Counted from the first letter of the stretch, positions 35,801 through 50,800 are shown. The stretch: DNA of 64,000 nucleotides from Emydura subglobosa (GCA_007922225.1 ML679989.1:20030915-20094914); one strand, 5' to 3'. Translations and numbers: made by a program. Notes: generated by a model not told the origin, from the sequence alone.

Positions 35801-38800
35801 CACCAAGGCATCAGACTGTAATAACTGATGGCCATCACTGACCTGAGATGTGTGTGCAACAGACAAACTGGGGTGAAGCGTACCAGGAGTTTAGGGTTAT
35901 TTATGGATGTCTGTTTAAAGCAAACGCTCCATCCCTGCACAATGCACATGCCGCAGTCTCACTACAGTTCCAGCCACGGAGGCGAATACACACTAGTTCA
36001 ACACATCATATTTACCAACATAGTTACCAATGACAGATGCCATCTCTGGCATCCATCACTAGACAGAGACAAGAGGCTAGAGCCTGTGCAGGCTGAGAAG
36101 GACAGGTCTTTCCACCAAGAGGAGAGGGCTGATGTCCCTAGAGCTGAATCAAGGTTATAAACCTGCTCAGATAAAGATCTTTCAACTAAGCAAACAAGGG
36201 AAACCAGCTCTATGTGCTTTTGGGTAAGATCCTGCCTGAAAGAAAGTTAACCACAGCGGGGAAGAAGAATGACTGGTGAGAAAAACCATCTTGAACAATG
36301 CCTGTTTCTTGCTAGATTAAGGATTAGACTGTCAGATACGTGTTTTCACTTTGACTTGCTTGTCACCCTTTCTAAGCTTTACTCAGCAGTACTTAAATGA
36401 TGTCCAATTGTTCTTTTTTTTTAATTTTATTTTACTAGAAACTAATTCAGCACTGTGTTTGCAGGGAAGGTTGTGTTTACCCCAGCTAGGTTAATAAGCT
36501 GTGATGTGTTTTTGTCTCTTTAGAGGAACAAACAAACCATATTATTTCTCTGATTTGTTCAGGAGACGGTTGGACTTTACAGAGCACATGGTTGGGGAAA
36601 ATCTGGGGCTGGGAATGGGTTGGAGTCCCCTTGCAAGTAGTAACCATGACTGGTGGAAGCAGCTGTGGGGCTGCAGACAGGCTGCAGGTCAAAGCTGCTG
36701 GACCAGGGCTGTCTAGCCCACGGACACTCTAGCTCTAAATCCCCTACCCAAAGGAACCCTGACCCTAACTCCAAAACCCCTACCCATAGGAACCCCAGCC
36801 CTAGGTCCAGGCCCAGGTTGACAGCTCCAGCAGCAAGGCACCCAGGGTTACAGGGCAGGGGGTAACACAACCGCTCACTGGATTTGCACCCGTGCCGACC
36901 AAACCATGACACAGCCCCTTGTGGTAAGCTGGTTTGCAAGCTGCAGGGAAGTCAAGACATGGAAGCATGAGATGTGGCCAGGAGAAGAGCATCTTTCAGT
37001 GCCAGTGGGGCTGTCTCTGTTCTGAGGCTCAAACACAAAGCGTTCAGGATGCTGCAGAGGCCACATGCTGTTGATGCTTGGCTGCTGCTAGCTTCTCAGT
37101 TACTTTGCCGAGCAACAGGAGGTTACAGGTGGGGTGGTAGCAGGAGAACTGTCCTGCGTCAAGCGTTGGCTTCCTGACCGTTTGCAGCCTATGGCTTTGC
37201 GCGGGGCTGTTGGCAGGCGAGTGTCTCCCAAGGAGATGTCGATTAGTTCCATCAGAAGCAGTCATCGTTTTTGTTAGCTTTCACCCGCTGGGACAGGCCT
37301 GACTCTTCTCCCTGTGACTAGGAGGGCCAGCAGCACCCCTTGGCACCATCTCAGACCTACACTGGGGCAGGGGCCACAGGCAGAGCACTTGTGGGGTGGC
37401 TCTGAGCCCCCTGTGCTCCAGAGAAGGACTCTCCACACCGGCCCAGCATGCAGGAGGGAGCGCACCTCTGGATCTGTATTCATACAACTCCTGCAGCCCT
37501 CATGCCAAGTCAGGTCATAGAGGAGAACCAAGCTGCACCCCTGCTGCAGGAGGCTGTGCCGCTCCTTTCTGCCCTGGCCCGATTGGAGCAGCGATATGCT
37601 TTTACCTCCTCAGAGCCACCCAGGACCCAGTTACTCCCATGCGGGACAAGGAGATGATATTTGGGTTTCTCCATCACCTCGGTAGGCAGTTACAGGATAG
37701 CAAACAAAGCCCTGGCTGGGATGGTTTAGTTGGGGTTGGTCCTGCTTTAAGCAGGGGGTTGGACTAGAAACCTCCTGAGGTCCCGTCCAGCTTTAAGCAG
37801 GGGGTTGGACTAGAAACCTCCTGAGGTCCCATCCAGCCCTAATCCTCTATGATTCTATGATTTCTAGAGCAGTTTTGTGGGGGAGACAAGTACGTTTCTC
37901 ACCTTTATGATTTTGGGGAAAAGCTTGGAAATGTGCCCCATAAATGCTCAACAAGAAGAATGCAAATAAAAGAATGCAAAATGCATCCATTTTTAAAATC
38001 CGGCAGTCTGTGAAATGTTGTCAGGTTTGGACAAGTGAAACCTGAAATGTTTTGGCCTGTTTGGCAAACGTTTTTGGTAAAAGCAAACCATTTTGCCTGA
38101 CCCATTGATATTTTTTGGTTGTTGAAAACCAAACAATTTTCAGTTTTCAGGGTTTTGTTGGAGGATTTTCTTCTGGCAAAAAAATGAAAAACATCAAAAT
38201 ATATCAACGAAAACATAAAAAATAGTTTTTGTCTCAATGTTTTGTGGGGGGAAAAACATTTCCCAGCCACCACTAGTAAGTATATTAGACTGACACCAAA
38301 ACCACTGCAGAACGCCACTCGTACATACCCGTGAATGTAAGGTTTAGCACAGGTAGTATGTCATACTATCTGAGAAACTGTATGTTGAACACTGTCTTGT
38401 GAGGCATAAGCACAAGGGGCAGAGTTAAGGTGGTTTTTCAACCTTAACTTTTGCATTTCCTGACTTTTGCTGTGGAAATTTAGGGACTGATACAAAGCCA
38501 ATGGAGGTCAATAGAAAGACACCTACTGATTGCGTGGGCTTGGGACCAGGCCATTAATGATCTCTTACCGTAATTGGCTGTGTGGAGTGCTCATTACATA
38601 ATCAAATTTTACTCACTCAGTGAACAATTAGGAAAAAACTAGTTGTCCCCATTTTTGTGTCAAATGCCAAAAAATGGCACAGGAGTCCCCACCGCTGCCC
38701 TGTACCCAGCAGTCACACAGAAATACCTTCTTCCAGCATTGATGCACAGGCAGTGCAGTAAACATGACAGCCACACTGGCCTCTGGCCTCATTAGAAGCA

Positions 38801-41800
38801 AAAAGGGGGGCTTTAAAAGAAATTGTTCAACAGAAAAGGAAAATTCTTTGAGGTTTGAAAGGCTCCTAAAACAGGATCAAAACCAGGGAAGCAAAGGGGC
38901 GGTGGAGTCCCTTTCAGGTCAGTCCAACAATAAAAGATGCATAAAACCGGTTTGTTCTCTTACCAGAGTCTACAGCCTGCACGCGGACCGGAGAATCACA
39001 GCAGATTGTGAAGCCAAACCCATCCCTTCCTCGGGGAATTGTGATCTGAAAACAGACATCGGAGTCATCCTGTTAAACGGGAAGGCAGCTACTGTGTGCG
39101 ACCAGTAAGAACCAGCCCCAGGACTTTTATGCCTGCATAAAAACAGAGTCTGTACGGCCAACTGGAGAGGGATGGATGAACTGTCCGGAGACAACAAACT
39201 ACTGTCAGTATAAAAGTCCTCACACTGCAGACAGCCAGGACTCAGCTAACGTATCTGATGCTGGACTGCAGCCAAGGCCATTTAAAAGGCCATTTACAAA
39301 TCACACAAAATTTGGCATTGCAGTCTGTGAGCAAGTGAGCTGCACATACTGTGCTACGGCAGATGACACAATTCCCCTCCCATGAATTTCTCTTGATAAC
39401 CGAGGGAGTCTTCTAGAGGTGGGATGAAGGATGGGTTAAGATTTTGTGCTAATATATTTTCATTAACTAGGAGATGGCTTAAATGAGTTCTGCCGGGCAG
39501 GGATGGAGTGTTAATGGGATTTTTCCATCACATTCAGGGAACAAGCAAAAGGCTCCCCTGGCCATGCTGATCCGGAAGCTGTGAGTTCTCATTACTAGAG
39601 TGAAGTTCAGCGTCCAGCGGGAGCTCAGAGTCACAGCTCCTGTAAATGTTATTCCAGAGACGTTTGTCGTGTTTCCTGATTTACTGAAGAGGATGGGGGC
39701 GGGGGAAACCAACTGACCCAGATGATTTCTGGAAATAAACAGCCAGGAGGACGGATCCCATTGAGGGACCCAGTATAAGCAGCCACAGATCCTGTCTAAG
39801 GAGAACTTAGTCCAAGCTTCTTTATGTTTTTGCTCTAATAAAGGGAAGATGTAACCATAACGGCATTCGGTTTCCGGAGCTACACACCATGTCTCCCAGC
39901 GTTTGCCCAGCATGGCAGTGGGCTTCGGAAGACAAACTCCCTTCCATTAGCATCATCAAGAGCAAGCCGAAGTCCCTCTCCTTTTGGGCTTTGGTGACCA
40001 CAAACAGGCCAAAATGCTGGCGGTGGCTCTGCAGCTTTGCATCTTCTCCGTGCTTGGCTTGACCACAGGGCAGGCGGGGAGAGGGGCGTCTGGGCCAGAG
40101 AGTTCTGACAAGAGCTCTGCCAGCAGCTCTGTGGGACCAGCCCCACGCACCCTGCGGCAGCGCTCAGCCCCGCTCTGCAGAACCTGTCCCCAGCTCTGTG
40201 CCTTGATCCCAGACAGAGATGAGGCTCTTAGCCCTGAGGGGAGAAGGGGGGTTCATGTCACTTGGCAGCGACCCCCTAACCCGTTCAAACGTGCTGGTGG
40301 CAACACATAAGGACAGGGTGAAAACAGCACCGGCTTACACCCCCCTGTGGATCTGCAAGTCCCAGCTGGAGCTTTTCCTGGCACAGAGACGCTGTTTCTC
40401 CAGCTGGCCCAGCGACAGGAGAGTCTATTCCGCCCATGTAGCCTCAAGAGACCCAGCAGCTAGCCACAGATGATTCATTACCGAGAAAGGAGCCTAGTTC
40501 TGCTCTTCACGACACGGTGATCAAAAGACTTGGGCTCTGTCTGTGCTGCAGCTGCCAGCGCTGGGCCGGGATGCTGGGTGCAGAGATGGCATGTGATTCC
40601 AGGAGCCTGGAGGGCAGGGAGTTATCAAAACTACACCAGGGTAGGGGAGCAGTGGGGGGGAGGGGCATTATTTCAATGGTTTTGGGAGGCTAAGAACTAA
40701 CCTGGCCCAAGACTTAGGTGGGGTTGGCCCTGCTTTGAGCAGGGGGTGGGACTAGATGACTTCCTGAGATCCCTTCCAACCCTATCTTCTGTGATTTTGT
40801 GAGTCACATTAAACCATCCCCACATGCCGAGTGCAGTGGAGTTCCTGGGTGACACCTTTTATCCAGCCCAGAGACTGGCTGGGGGACGTTTAACAAGGAG
40901 ACTCCCGCTCTGTCTTCTTCCCGTTTGGACTGTGAAGCGAACTCACTGCCCTAAAGAGCGTGCAGGGCCACGTATTCATGTGCCTACAATTCCAGTGGAG
41001 CCTCAGAACTAAAGGTCAAACAGAAGAACTCAGTCAGGGGGCTGGGGCGATCCCTCCGTCTGCCTGGGGGCGAGCAGCATCCCCACTGCAGGCCATTGGG
41101 GAAGCGGGATCAGAAACGCCAAGGCAGCTTCACCTTCACGGGCCCCAGTAAAAACACAGGCGTGGAGAGACACCGCGACAGACAGATCCACAGACAAACC
41201 CAGTCACACAGAACTTGGAACTTCCCTTTGCAAGGCTCAGCAACAGCCAAGTCACTGTCCCACGCTCGCGTCCAGCACGGCTCGTCTGCCTCATGCATCT
41301 CTGATACCCACAACAAAGGATCCGCTTGCCAGTCTGCAGTGCCACCCTTCCCACTAACGAATGGAAAACTGGGGTACTTCCTCTCAGCTTAGCACTTCCC
41401 TGGGACACACCGAGTCGTTACAGCACTAACACTCTGGCCATTAGGGCAAGCTGAATGCTGGGTCCCACCACGGGGCCATCCACTGCTGGACCGATCTGCC
41501 CGTAAGCAGTCACAGACCATTTATACACAGACACCGACTTGCTTAGCATTTTCATGATCTTTGCTATAATGGCATTTGCAAAACCATCCTGATAAAGCAG
41601 CACCCTGGAAATAACGCGACACACACACACACCCAGAACAGTCAGGGGAGAACACAGACAGGCGCATACACTAAACTCGGACTCTGCCATAGACATGCAC
41701 ACACACACACCCCAGCCGGATTCACTTCGCATTCGGATTAGGGTTGGGTTCCACAGACCTGTCTGTATCTCCGCTCCGAGCACACCTTGCAGAGTCCATT

Positions 41801-44800
41801 GAAGCGATTCATGATTACAAACTCTAAACTCGCTGCTAGCCCATGGAAATTAACTCCCTCCACGGAGCAGGAATCCTGGTCTCCTTGTATCACAACCGCA
41901 TGGAACAAGCCACAGTGAAACTGGCATGACCGCCCATGGGAACCCAGCTCTAGAGAAGAATGGCAGGAAGCCACCTTTCACCTCCCAAGCCCCTGTCTGT
42001 GCTGTATGCCGCTTTACGATAAGCCAGAGGGCTTCCTGAAAACTCCAAGTGACAAGGAAGAGAGAGAGTTTTATATTAAAATTCCTGTCAACTATTCAGT
42101 ATTCCCTAGTCCCTTCTCTGTTGATGTGGCTTTTGTTCCTGTTGCATTCTTCAGAGGCACAGAGCACTTTGTTATTGCAGCGTTCTCAAAAACACTTTGA
42201 GGATGTGTAAGCACAAGCTTCACTTCATTAAAAGGATCTCTTGCGCCCGTTTAAAGATACAGGCGGTAAAGTGATTTTGCTTTAGGAAACCAAGGAAGAA
42301 TTTGTTTTCGCAGCACACACATGCACAATGCTGCTTTGTGTTTACAGAGGGTGGGGGGGAAGTACGACCAAAAGCTTGGAGGTCAGTTTAATTGACACCC
42401 ACGGTTTAATGCCAGAATTAAAGACACAGCAAAACTCTTAATCAAGCCAGACGTACAGTGCAGAGTGGATTCCGTGACATGGCCTCTTTTCACACTGCAG
42501 CCGCAGCTCCCAAGAATGCCGGAGTCAGAAGGGAACCCATTTACAATGCAGCTAAACAAAGCAAGGAAAAAAGGCCCTTCCAGACTTCTCCACAGGACAC
42601 GAATGAGGAAAGGCTTAAAAACCCCAACTAAGCCAAGTCCCAGCAGTCACGTTCACTGTGGCATGGTCTAGTCTAGTGGCTGCTACAGAAACCCAGGCAC
42701 CGGTGGATGAGAGGGATTTTAACTAGCACCCTGTGCTCCTTGGGAGCAGAGGACAGCGCAGCTCAGTTTGAAGTAGCTAACCAAACTGGCCCTGCAGTGT
42801 CTTGCCCTGCCAGTCTGGTGCCGTGCTAAGCTGAACGGCTGACGTTCTGCCTGCCCCGTTTGCCATCTTCCAGCTCAGTGGTGACTGTGAGAGAGGAAAG
42901 CAGGGCTGAGGGGGCTCTGGGTTGGTCTCTCTTGCTCAATGCTACGGTTTAAAAGAAATAACTGAGACTACAGCGGAGGGACACAGCGAAGCAGAATTTG
43001 GCACAGATAAATCACAGGCCCCGTTGGGCCCAGTTTCCGACGCTAGTCTTGCATTCATGCTGCTGTTTCCCATCCTTGCCTCTCCTATAAATCACAGAGG
43101 ACTCGTCTCAGGCGCCCCATTCTCATGGCAAAGGGTTTAATTTAACCTCCACTGAAAAGACAGAGGGAGAAAATGCAGCACGTTCAGACAACTCAGCAGG
43201 TGTCACGGGGACATCCATCCCGGCCCAGCACAGTGCCTTCTAGTCAGACAGCTGAGGCTGCTTTTCCAGTCTTTGGAAACAAATCATTCCTGTAACTCCA
43301 ACTCCCCTCCCTGAACTCGAGCAATGCCCCTTGCTCTCCAGCCCCACACATGTGCACAGCCACGTCCCTCACCTTGGCAGGCGGCTCCGTGTGCTGTCAG
43401 TAGCTCGTGGCCTGTTTCCCACACGTACCTCACCTCTGTAGCCCAAGCTACGTGGCAGCTACAGCCACTCCCCGGTTAATAACCAGCCTGCAACTCTCTC
43501 ATCTGACCTGGTGCGAGGCACTGAGTCCACGCTGCTGTCTTTGGGCCTCGCAGGCCTACACCTGCCACGCCACCTAACCAGGTACGTGCCAGTGCATTCT
43601 GGGACATGTGGGCACCTCTCTCGTAAGGACCCAGCAGGGGCAAAGTTCCCAGGAGACATGTACACAGAGCAGCAGTAACAGCATGTGGGGCAGGGCAGAG
43701 AGCTGGGAGGCAGCCTGGTGGCATGATCAGGGGTCCAGTTCACACAGCAACAAAACAAAGCGCTGACCCAGAAGCAAGAGACGAGCCATGGGGCAGCCTA
43801 GGCCTGTGGCTACCAGGGGTCCTGGCTCCTGGCTGTGCTGCGTGAAGACACCAGTGGTGTTTGGAGTCACTCACTGGTTACAAATCCGGGTCATAAGCTG
43901 GAATGGGGACAAGGCCTAAACAGAGAGGGGGGCCCCTTCCCAATTGCAAAGGAAGCCCTCACGTGGTGTTCGGACAGCCTGCCACAGAGGAGCCGCACAC
44001 ACTGCGCTCTCTCTCATGGAGACTTGACTGTCGTGCTTGGATGTATAATTCAAACACTCTGGCTCGTCGCTGCGGGTGAGAAAACCATCACAGGGCTGCT
44101 CGTTTCAGGGTCCCCCGCCTCGCTCCAGCAACCCCCCCCCGACTTTCCTCTCCCCCTGCTAGTCTAGCACGGGCAGCCCCTCTCTGTCCTTTCACACAGT
44201 CCCGCTACGGTGGAGATGAGAGCCTTCTTCTCTGCAGTTCCTGCCCCAAGAACAGCCTCACTCTGGCCCTTCTCCCGCCTCGGCACTCCTGCCCTGATTC
44301 CGGTGTCACTGGTGCTGTGCTGCGCCCATTGGGCTCCGCTCGTTGGGGCAGGGCTGGCCCTCGTGAGCCTGTCACACCTACCTTGAGCTGCTCCATGTTC
44401 TCAGCGTCCCAGTTTGCTTGTGCAGCCCCCTGACTGGCCAGCGGCGGCTCTAGAAGGCAAGAGAAAGAGGACGTCACACAGGCTGCGCCAGGCCCCACGC
44501 AGACACTCAGCACCCTGGGCCCAGCCAAGCAGACAGTGCTCCCCAGGTCCTGCTGAACCCCCCAGCACCTAGTGCGGAACGCCATGCCTGACGTTCAGGG
44601 ACGTGCACCGGGCACCGGCCGCCCTGGGGAGAAAGGGATGCAGCTCGGAGGAGCCATGCCCAACAGCATGGTTATTTGTAAATGGACCCCTGCTCGCCTC
44701 AGCCTACGCCTCAGACTGCGCAGTGCTCCTGCAGGCTTGCTGCTCACCGAACCTGGCCCTCCGCGTCTCCAGGGCTCCACAGGGTGCAGCCTCAGATTTA

Positions 44801-47800
44801 CCCAGGACTTTCCAGACTATCTCAATCTGCCAGTGCGGAGAGATGCTGTCTGTCACACCTACCTATGAGTCTAATCCCTGCTGCGACCACGAACCTTAGC
44901 GCCGTCCTTAGCTACAGAAAGCCATGCGCTGCCTCCCTCGGCCCCACAGTGCTGTTCTGCCTCTGCATTAGCCTGGCATCGCTACGGAGCCAGGCAGCCG
45001 GCAGAGCTCCAGGGATGGCTCAGGCGTGTGACGCTGGCAGACCCGGTGCCACGTGTGCCATGATCCCCCTGCCGCAGCTGAACCCCGACAGACCCCGGCT
45101 CGCTGGGATCAGCCTGGCTCGCCTGCGGTAGGGCTGTTAAACAGGGACTAGGGGTCTAGGACAGCGTTTCAGATTTAGACTCTATGGAATCCTTGGGAGC
45201 TGTTGGGGCACTAATCTCATTTCTCACATCTGCATCCCATGCTGTAAGGGCCTATCTGAGTGGCTGCATTGTGAGCCTCTGTGGCTGTGTAATCACCAGA
45301 CAGCAGAGAGACATTAACTACGCGAAGGGCCGACTGCCAACTGAAGGGGCTACGTCCTGCCCGACGGGAAAGGCCCATCAACACCAGACAGGCTATTGTA
45401 GGACAGTAAAGAGGACAAAAGACTCAGTTGTCCTGCTCTGCCTCCCACCCCCGAAGATGAGCTCCTCCCATCAGCCGAGTGCAGCTCAGAGCGCATGGGA
45501 GGAGGGGGGATAAACAGAAGGGACTGATTATCTCTATGCTGCTTGGACTCCGGGGGGCAAGGTTTTGTAGTAATAAGAGATCCCCATCTGCCTAGCCAGG
45601 GTTAGCCCGAAAGGACACAGAGCGCTTGTTCATTATAGAAACTTCTGTTACCTTTTGCAAGTTAAGATTGTAACTCATTTGTCCGTGTCTATTTACCTGC
45701 TTTCCCCCTGTAAAGAACGCTCCGGTTTCCTTTTCCTATTAATACATCTGTAGATGGTTTATTAGCAGATTGGCTACTAGCATCTTTGGTGTAAGATCAA
45801 AGGTGCAACTGACCTGGGGAAGCAACTGGTCCTTTGGGACTGTGAGTAACCTGACTATTCGCAGTGCAAGGGATCATCTGTCACAAAGGCAGGCTCACCT
45901 GGCTGGCGGGGCAGATCGGAGCACCCAGGGACAGTCTGTGACCCCGGATTTAGGCTGTTATGGTGCCTGAGGAGTTTACACTGGTTGGTGAAATCTAAGC
46001 ACGGACCACAGCCCACGTGGGCTTTGTGGCCCGGTTCCTGCCAGTCTGCCTGAAGTTGGTGCTCACATTCTTGCGTCACCGCAGGCAGCCTAGGGGCAGC
46101 TCACAAGGAGCTGAGTTCAGCACTGGGGCTGGCACCCCAGTGCAGCCCTGGGGGTACAAGTTACTGCTCATTGAGGAGAGCCTGGGCTGCCCCGAGGATG
46201 TCCCCGTCTGACACGCTAGGCACACACTCAGGGCAGCGCACCCGTCACTTCTCGTCCTACACTCTCGTTTCAGCACACCAGCTCAGTGAGAGCTGCCATG
46301 AGGATGTCTCCTCTAGCTGGGCATCCCGGCCCCAGCTCACAGTGCAGACGTGCCCACATGGCCTTCGGAGGGCAGATCTTCCCCTTTTACCCTTCCCTGG
46401 AAGAGGCCAAGGCTGGATTTTGCAGAGGCCTGTCCAGGACCAGCAGAGTTCACACACGGGGATGGCTCCAAGGCAGTTTGGGATCCTAGCCCTCAGTTTC
46501 CTAACACCCAGGAATATGGCCAGGGACTGGGTGCCGGAGCTGCACGAAGCCCTGCAGGATGGGCTGCGGGGCGCTGCGGTGTCCCTCCAGCCTGTCTTAC
46601 TGGGGCAGTCCCAGTTTCTCACGTGATGCCGTAACACTCTAGGGCACTTTCCGAGCACCTGAACTGCCCCGGGGTTTCATTTCCTCCACCCAAACCTCAG
46701 CGCCAATGTCCTGCCGTGCCACGCTGCCTGCCAGGAGCAGAGGGCCCCGCAAGGTGACGGTGGCAGCTGAGCGGCAGAGAGCACGCCAGCAGCACGTGTT
46801 CAGGCTTTGGGGGAACCTCCTCCTGCTCCAGAGAAGGCCCTGCCGCGTGATACGCCCAGCTGCGGCTGTGGCTGAGGCTGGCAGGGGGAGCCCAGTGCGC
46901 CGTGGAGCATCCTGCACCCCGATGAGGTGTCCCGAGTGCTGATGTCCAGAGTCACCTGGAGGGCAGCAAACGGGGGCCGCCAGCCAGGACAGCTCCACGC
47001 AGCGCAGGCCGGGATGCTCTGTGCGGCCACCAGGCCACAGGGCTCCAGTCTGAGCCTCCCCCAAAGGCCCGCATAGGATACCTGGAGGCCAGCTCCAGGA
47101 GGGGGCCTCTGCTAACCTGGTCTCCACCCAGTGCCGAGGGGAATCCATGCCCCTTTCCATGCTCTGCTACCTCTTGGGATGTGCCGCTCCCCAGAGCATG
47201 CCGCTGAGGGCGACCCACCTCTGCTCTGCTTCAGACGCCGCGTGGCCACCTTCAGGTGCTTGGTCCTGCCCAGGTCCTCGCCGAGGAGATAATACCAGCC
47301 GCTGACTTCCTGGGGGGCAGAGAGGGAGGGTGAGAGCCGCAGGGCTCAAGGCTCAGCAGGGTAGCTGCACCCCGAGCCCCGTGGGAGAGCGCCGCCGGAG
47401 CAAAGCCATCAGTGCAGGGCTGGCTGAGCCCCAGGAGAGCACAGAGCTGGCACGAAAGGCGCCATCTACACCCGGGCGCTCCCCAGAGCAGCTCAGCTCA
47501 GAGCTGGTGGTCTTGGGGCCCTGCGGGGTCAGACTCCTCAGTGCTGCCAGTGGGTTGGAGCCAGCATGAACACAGGGGCATGCCCTGGGGCAGCCAGGGC
47601 ACAGCGCACTGTGTCTGCACTGGCTGAGCTCAGGGGGCAACGTGCGAGCCGGGCACCGCAGCAGATAGCAGGCGCCTGCCTGGCTCACTAGCGCAGGCAA
47701 ACTGGGAGGAGAGTGTGGGAAGGGGGACCAAGGATGCAGGCAGGTGCAGAGCAGGACAGGACAAGACACTAGGAGCTGAGGGCACTGGGGGCCGCTGAGG

Positions 47801-50800
47801 CGGGGGTGACAGAGCCCCATGTCCCTTGCTCAAAGACTCCTCACCTCCCTGGGGTTATTCCCGCAGAGGGACTATACAAGCCTGCAGACTCCACAATTCT
47901 ACTAGAAACCTGATATATATGGACTTTCAAATCATTTGTATGTATCTGATTGCTCTAATCCTTTAACATTTCTCTTATTGTTTGTTTCTTTCTTTTTATA
48001 ATAAACCTTTAGTTTTAGTTACTAAAGGATTGGCTGGCAGCGTGGTATTTTGGGTAAGATCCAAACTCATACTGATCTGATGCTGTGGCTGACCCTTTGG
48101 GGTCAGGAGAAACCTTTTTGGTAAAGAGCATAGAGTTTAAATAACTGGTCTCTTTACTGGACCAAGTGGCTGACTGGGAGCCAGAGACTGAAATGCAGTG
48201 AAGGGGGCTGTGTGTAATTGTATTTTGACTTCTTGATAACCAGTGAAGGGAAACAGAAGCACTGTTTGTGGCTGGTTGGGAAGTCTGACTTCAGTGTCAC
48301 CCACCAGTGCTGGGAGAATCTGCTCTCCTTCTGCAGCCTGCCCTAACCTTGGCATTTTCAGGTGGCTGCCCTAGGCACAGACGGGGTCACACGGGGTATG
48401 CCCCGCTCCCAGCAAAGTCCCAGCCGGGACTATCCTAAGCGACTCACTCCCACTATTAACAACACTTAGCCTCTAATCTACCTACCTAAGACAAACAACA
48501 AACGATTAAGGAGAACAAAAGGGACTGAGCACTTGCGATGCAAGCAAAGGCAGTTCCAGCGCCCGTCACAGGCAGAAAGAAGGGACTGAGGGGGCGTAGG
48601 GCCGGCAGCACCTCATATACCGCGGCATGTGCGCGGGGCTCCAGGCGGCGCCGGAGCTGGCCCTACGCTGGGCACTGCTGAGGGGAAAGACATGCCGGTA
48701 ACCATGCACGGGGCGTGCACACACCTACCACGGAATGGACGTGAGCAAGCACCCGAAGAAGAACCAGCAGATTTGAAAGCGGATTGTCACAAAGTGCCAA
48801 CAGGTGGCAGCACTGGCTTGACAGGACCCCCTGCACCCCAGGGGGGCAATGATGGGCAAGGCCGGCCCGGGTCCAGCCATTCCTGCATTTCTCCAACACG
48901 CCGAGCGACAAAGCCCAGCCGCTGCGAGAGGGGCAGCCGGTCCCTCCCACCCGCGCTGGGAGCAGGATTCCCGCCAGCAGCGGCCAGAGCCAGAGCCGGA
49001 CGCGTGGCTTGGTGCCATGGCAACGCTGCGGTGCCCTTGGGTACCAGGCCCCGAGGTGCAGGTACAGGTCAGCCCGAGGCGAAGGAGCAGCTAAGAGCGA
49101 GGAGAGCCAGGGATGGGGAGCCAGAGGGGACAAGGCGGGGTCTAGGGTTCTGGAATTGCCAGACTGGATCAGAGCCGAGGCCTGTCTACTAGCCCAGTGG
49201 CCTGTCCCGCAGTAGCAGGGAAGCGGGAGGTTTTATCCCCCTTGAGTACATCTGATGCCCTCCTGCCCCCCTCTGACTAGCCAGGGTTCCCCATTCACTC
49301 TGCCCACATGCCCCCCGCCCTCGCTGCTCCCCACAGCTGGCCACTCCTGGAAATAGGATTCTCACCCTCTCTGCCCCTCACTTTCCTCACCTGTCAAACG
49401 GGCTCCGCAGGGTGGGGGGTGCAATGCCCGGCTTCTGCAGAGCACTTGGAGACCCGCGGCTGGAAAGCACCCCAAGGTGCTACTGCGCCGGGCTTCAGAG
49501 GCTATACCAATGCCTCGAGCGTGCGCCTGGCCGTGGACAGAGCTACAGAGCCGGGGCGATGTGCTCCGTCACAGCGCGCGCCTCTGCGCAAACTGCCTGC
49601 CGCTGTCTGCACGAGCTGCGGCGTCCCGGCTTTGCCGCAGCCTGCCTGGAGCGTTCGCCGCAGGCTGACGGCACAGCCGCCGGAGGGCAGCAGGAGAGCG
49701 CCCGCTGGGCCCCGCCTGGGAGAGCCGCTGAACAATTCCTTGGTGGCACCAAGCGCTGACATTCAGCTCCTCCGCTCGCTCCCCAACTACCCACGATCTG
49801 AGGCTGGTGACACTCGGAGAGCGACCAGCACCGACCACTGAGTTGTGTCCGCTGCCACCAAGCCCAGCAGCATCTCAGGGCTGCACCCTGGGCTGGGCCG
49901 TACTTGGATGTGGGTGGGAGGGTCGGGGGACCCCAGGTAAGGTGAGAGCCACTGGCCCTTCCCGTGTGTCTCCCTGCCGGGGCGGCAGCCTCACCGAAGG
50001 GCTGGAAGGGGCCGGTCCCAGGGGAGACGTTACTGGCTTTCACCAGCTGGGAGAGGGAAAGGCCCAACTCCACGTGGCAGGTCACAGCGTTCCCGGTGCC
50101 TCCGGGAGGTGGGAGGACAGGACATTGCTCTCCCCACCACCACCTCCACCGCTGAGCAGCCCCTGCTGGGGGGACCCCAGTTGCTGGGCTGCAGATCAAA
50201 TGGGAAATTCCTCCCCTAGGAAGCAGGGCGCCCCAGGCTGGCCACGGCAGGGAAAGCAGAGCACCTCTTCTCCCTGGGAGCAGCATACGGCCCCTGTCTG
50301 GGAGGCACTCATATCCACCGGCCACAGGCCAGCCTACAGCCTGGCATTTCCCCGGGGCTGCTGGGCCACCCAGCCGGGCTCACACAGGCAAGGCCGGGCA
50401 GCCTCAGGCACCCTTAACCTGGGCTGCTGCCTGGCCTCAGTGACAGCGAGCAGAAGACGGGGTCCCTGTCGGCCAGTGGCCTGTGCCTCCAGCGTCAGCA
50501 GGCGCCACTGGCTCCCCCCAAGCCCCACGACAGGTTCCGAGTCCCTCCCTCCACCGCCCCCAGCAGCCTCACCGCGCTCTGCTGTCGAGAGGGCGAGCAG
50601 GGGCCTGGGGGCAGGGGTGCCACTGTCAGCACTGCCCTGCCGTCCCCGCAGCCCGTGTGCGAAGCTGGGTGTGTGCTCGCCACGCCGCCGGCCCTGCTTT
50701 CCTCTGCAACACAACCCCAGCTGCTGCTTCCCCGTCACCCACGGGCTCTGCAAAGACCCTGGGCCTCGGGCGGAAGGACATCGCTTCCTCCCACCGGGCG

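Larger units (their letters stand above)
35426..38963 (-). other. RGS3 intron 8 (3.5 kb, inside the PDZ-coding part)
   Basis: It holds a C-rich tandem (35530-35645), an LTR-like block (35690-36600), a short duplicated aggaaccc-type tandem at 36735-36805 and unassigned sequence at 36810-37700. A CR1 tail (37710-37860), an AT-rich repeat segment (37890-38270) and unassigned sequence to exon 8 complete it. Confidence 0.75.

Noticed and set aside
41759..41974. Calling the PDZ isoform start at the upstream ATG (41974)
   Set aside because: The mammalian protein starts at MNRF, and a likely splice acceptor separates the upstream ATG from the exon. Kept as a finding only.
49543..50325. Minus-strand open frame of 260 codons
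   Set aside because: It is intronic, of biased composition, overlaps another long open frame on the opposite strand and has no family match.
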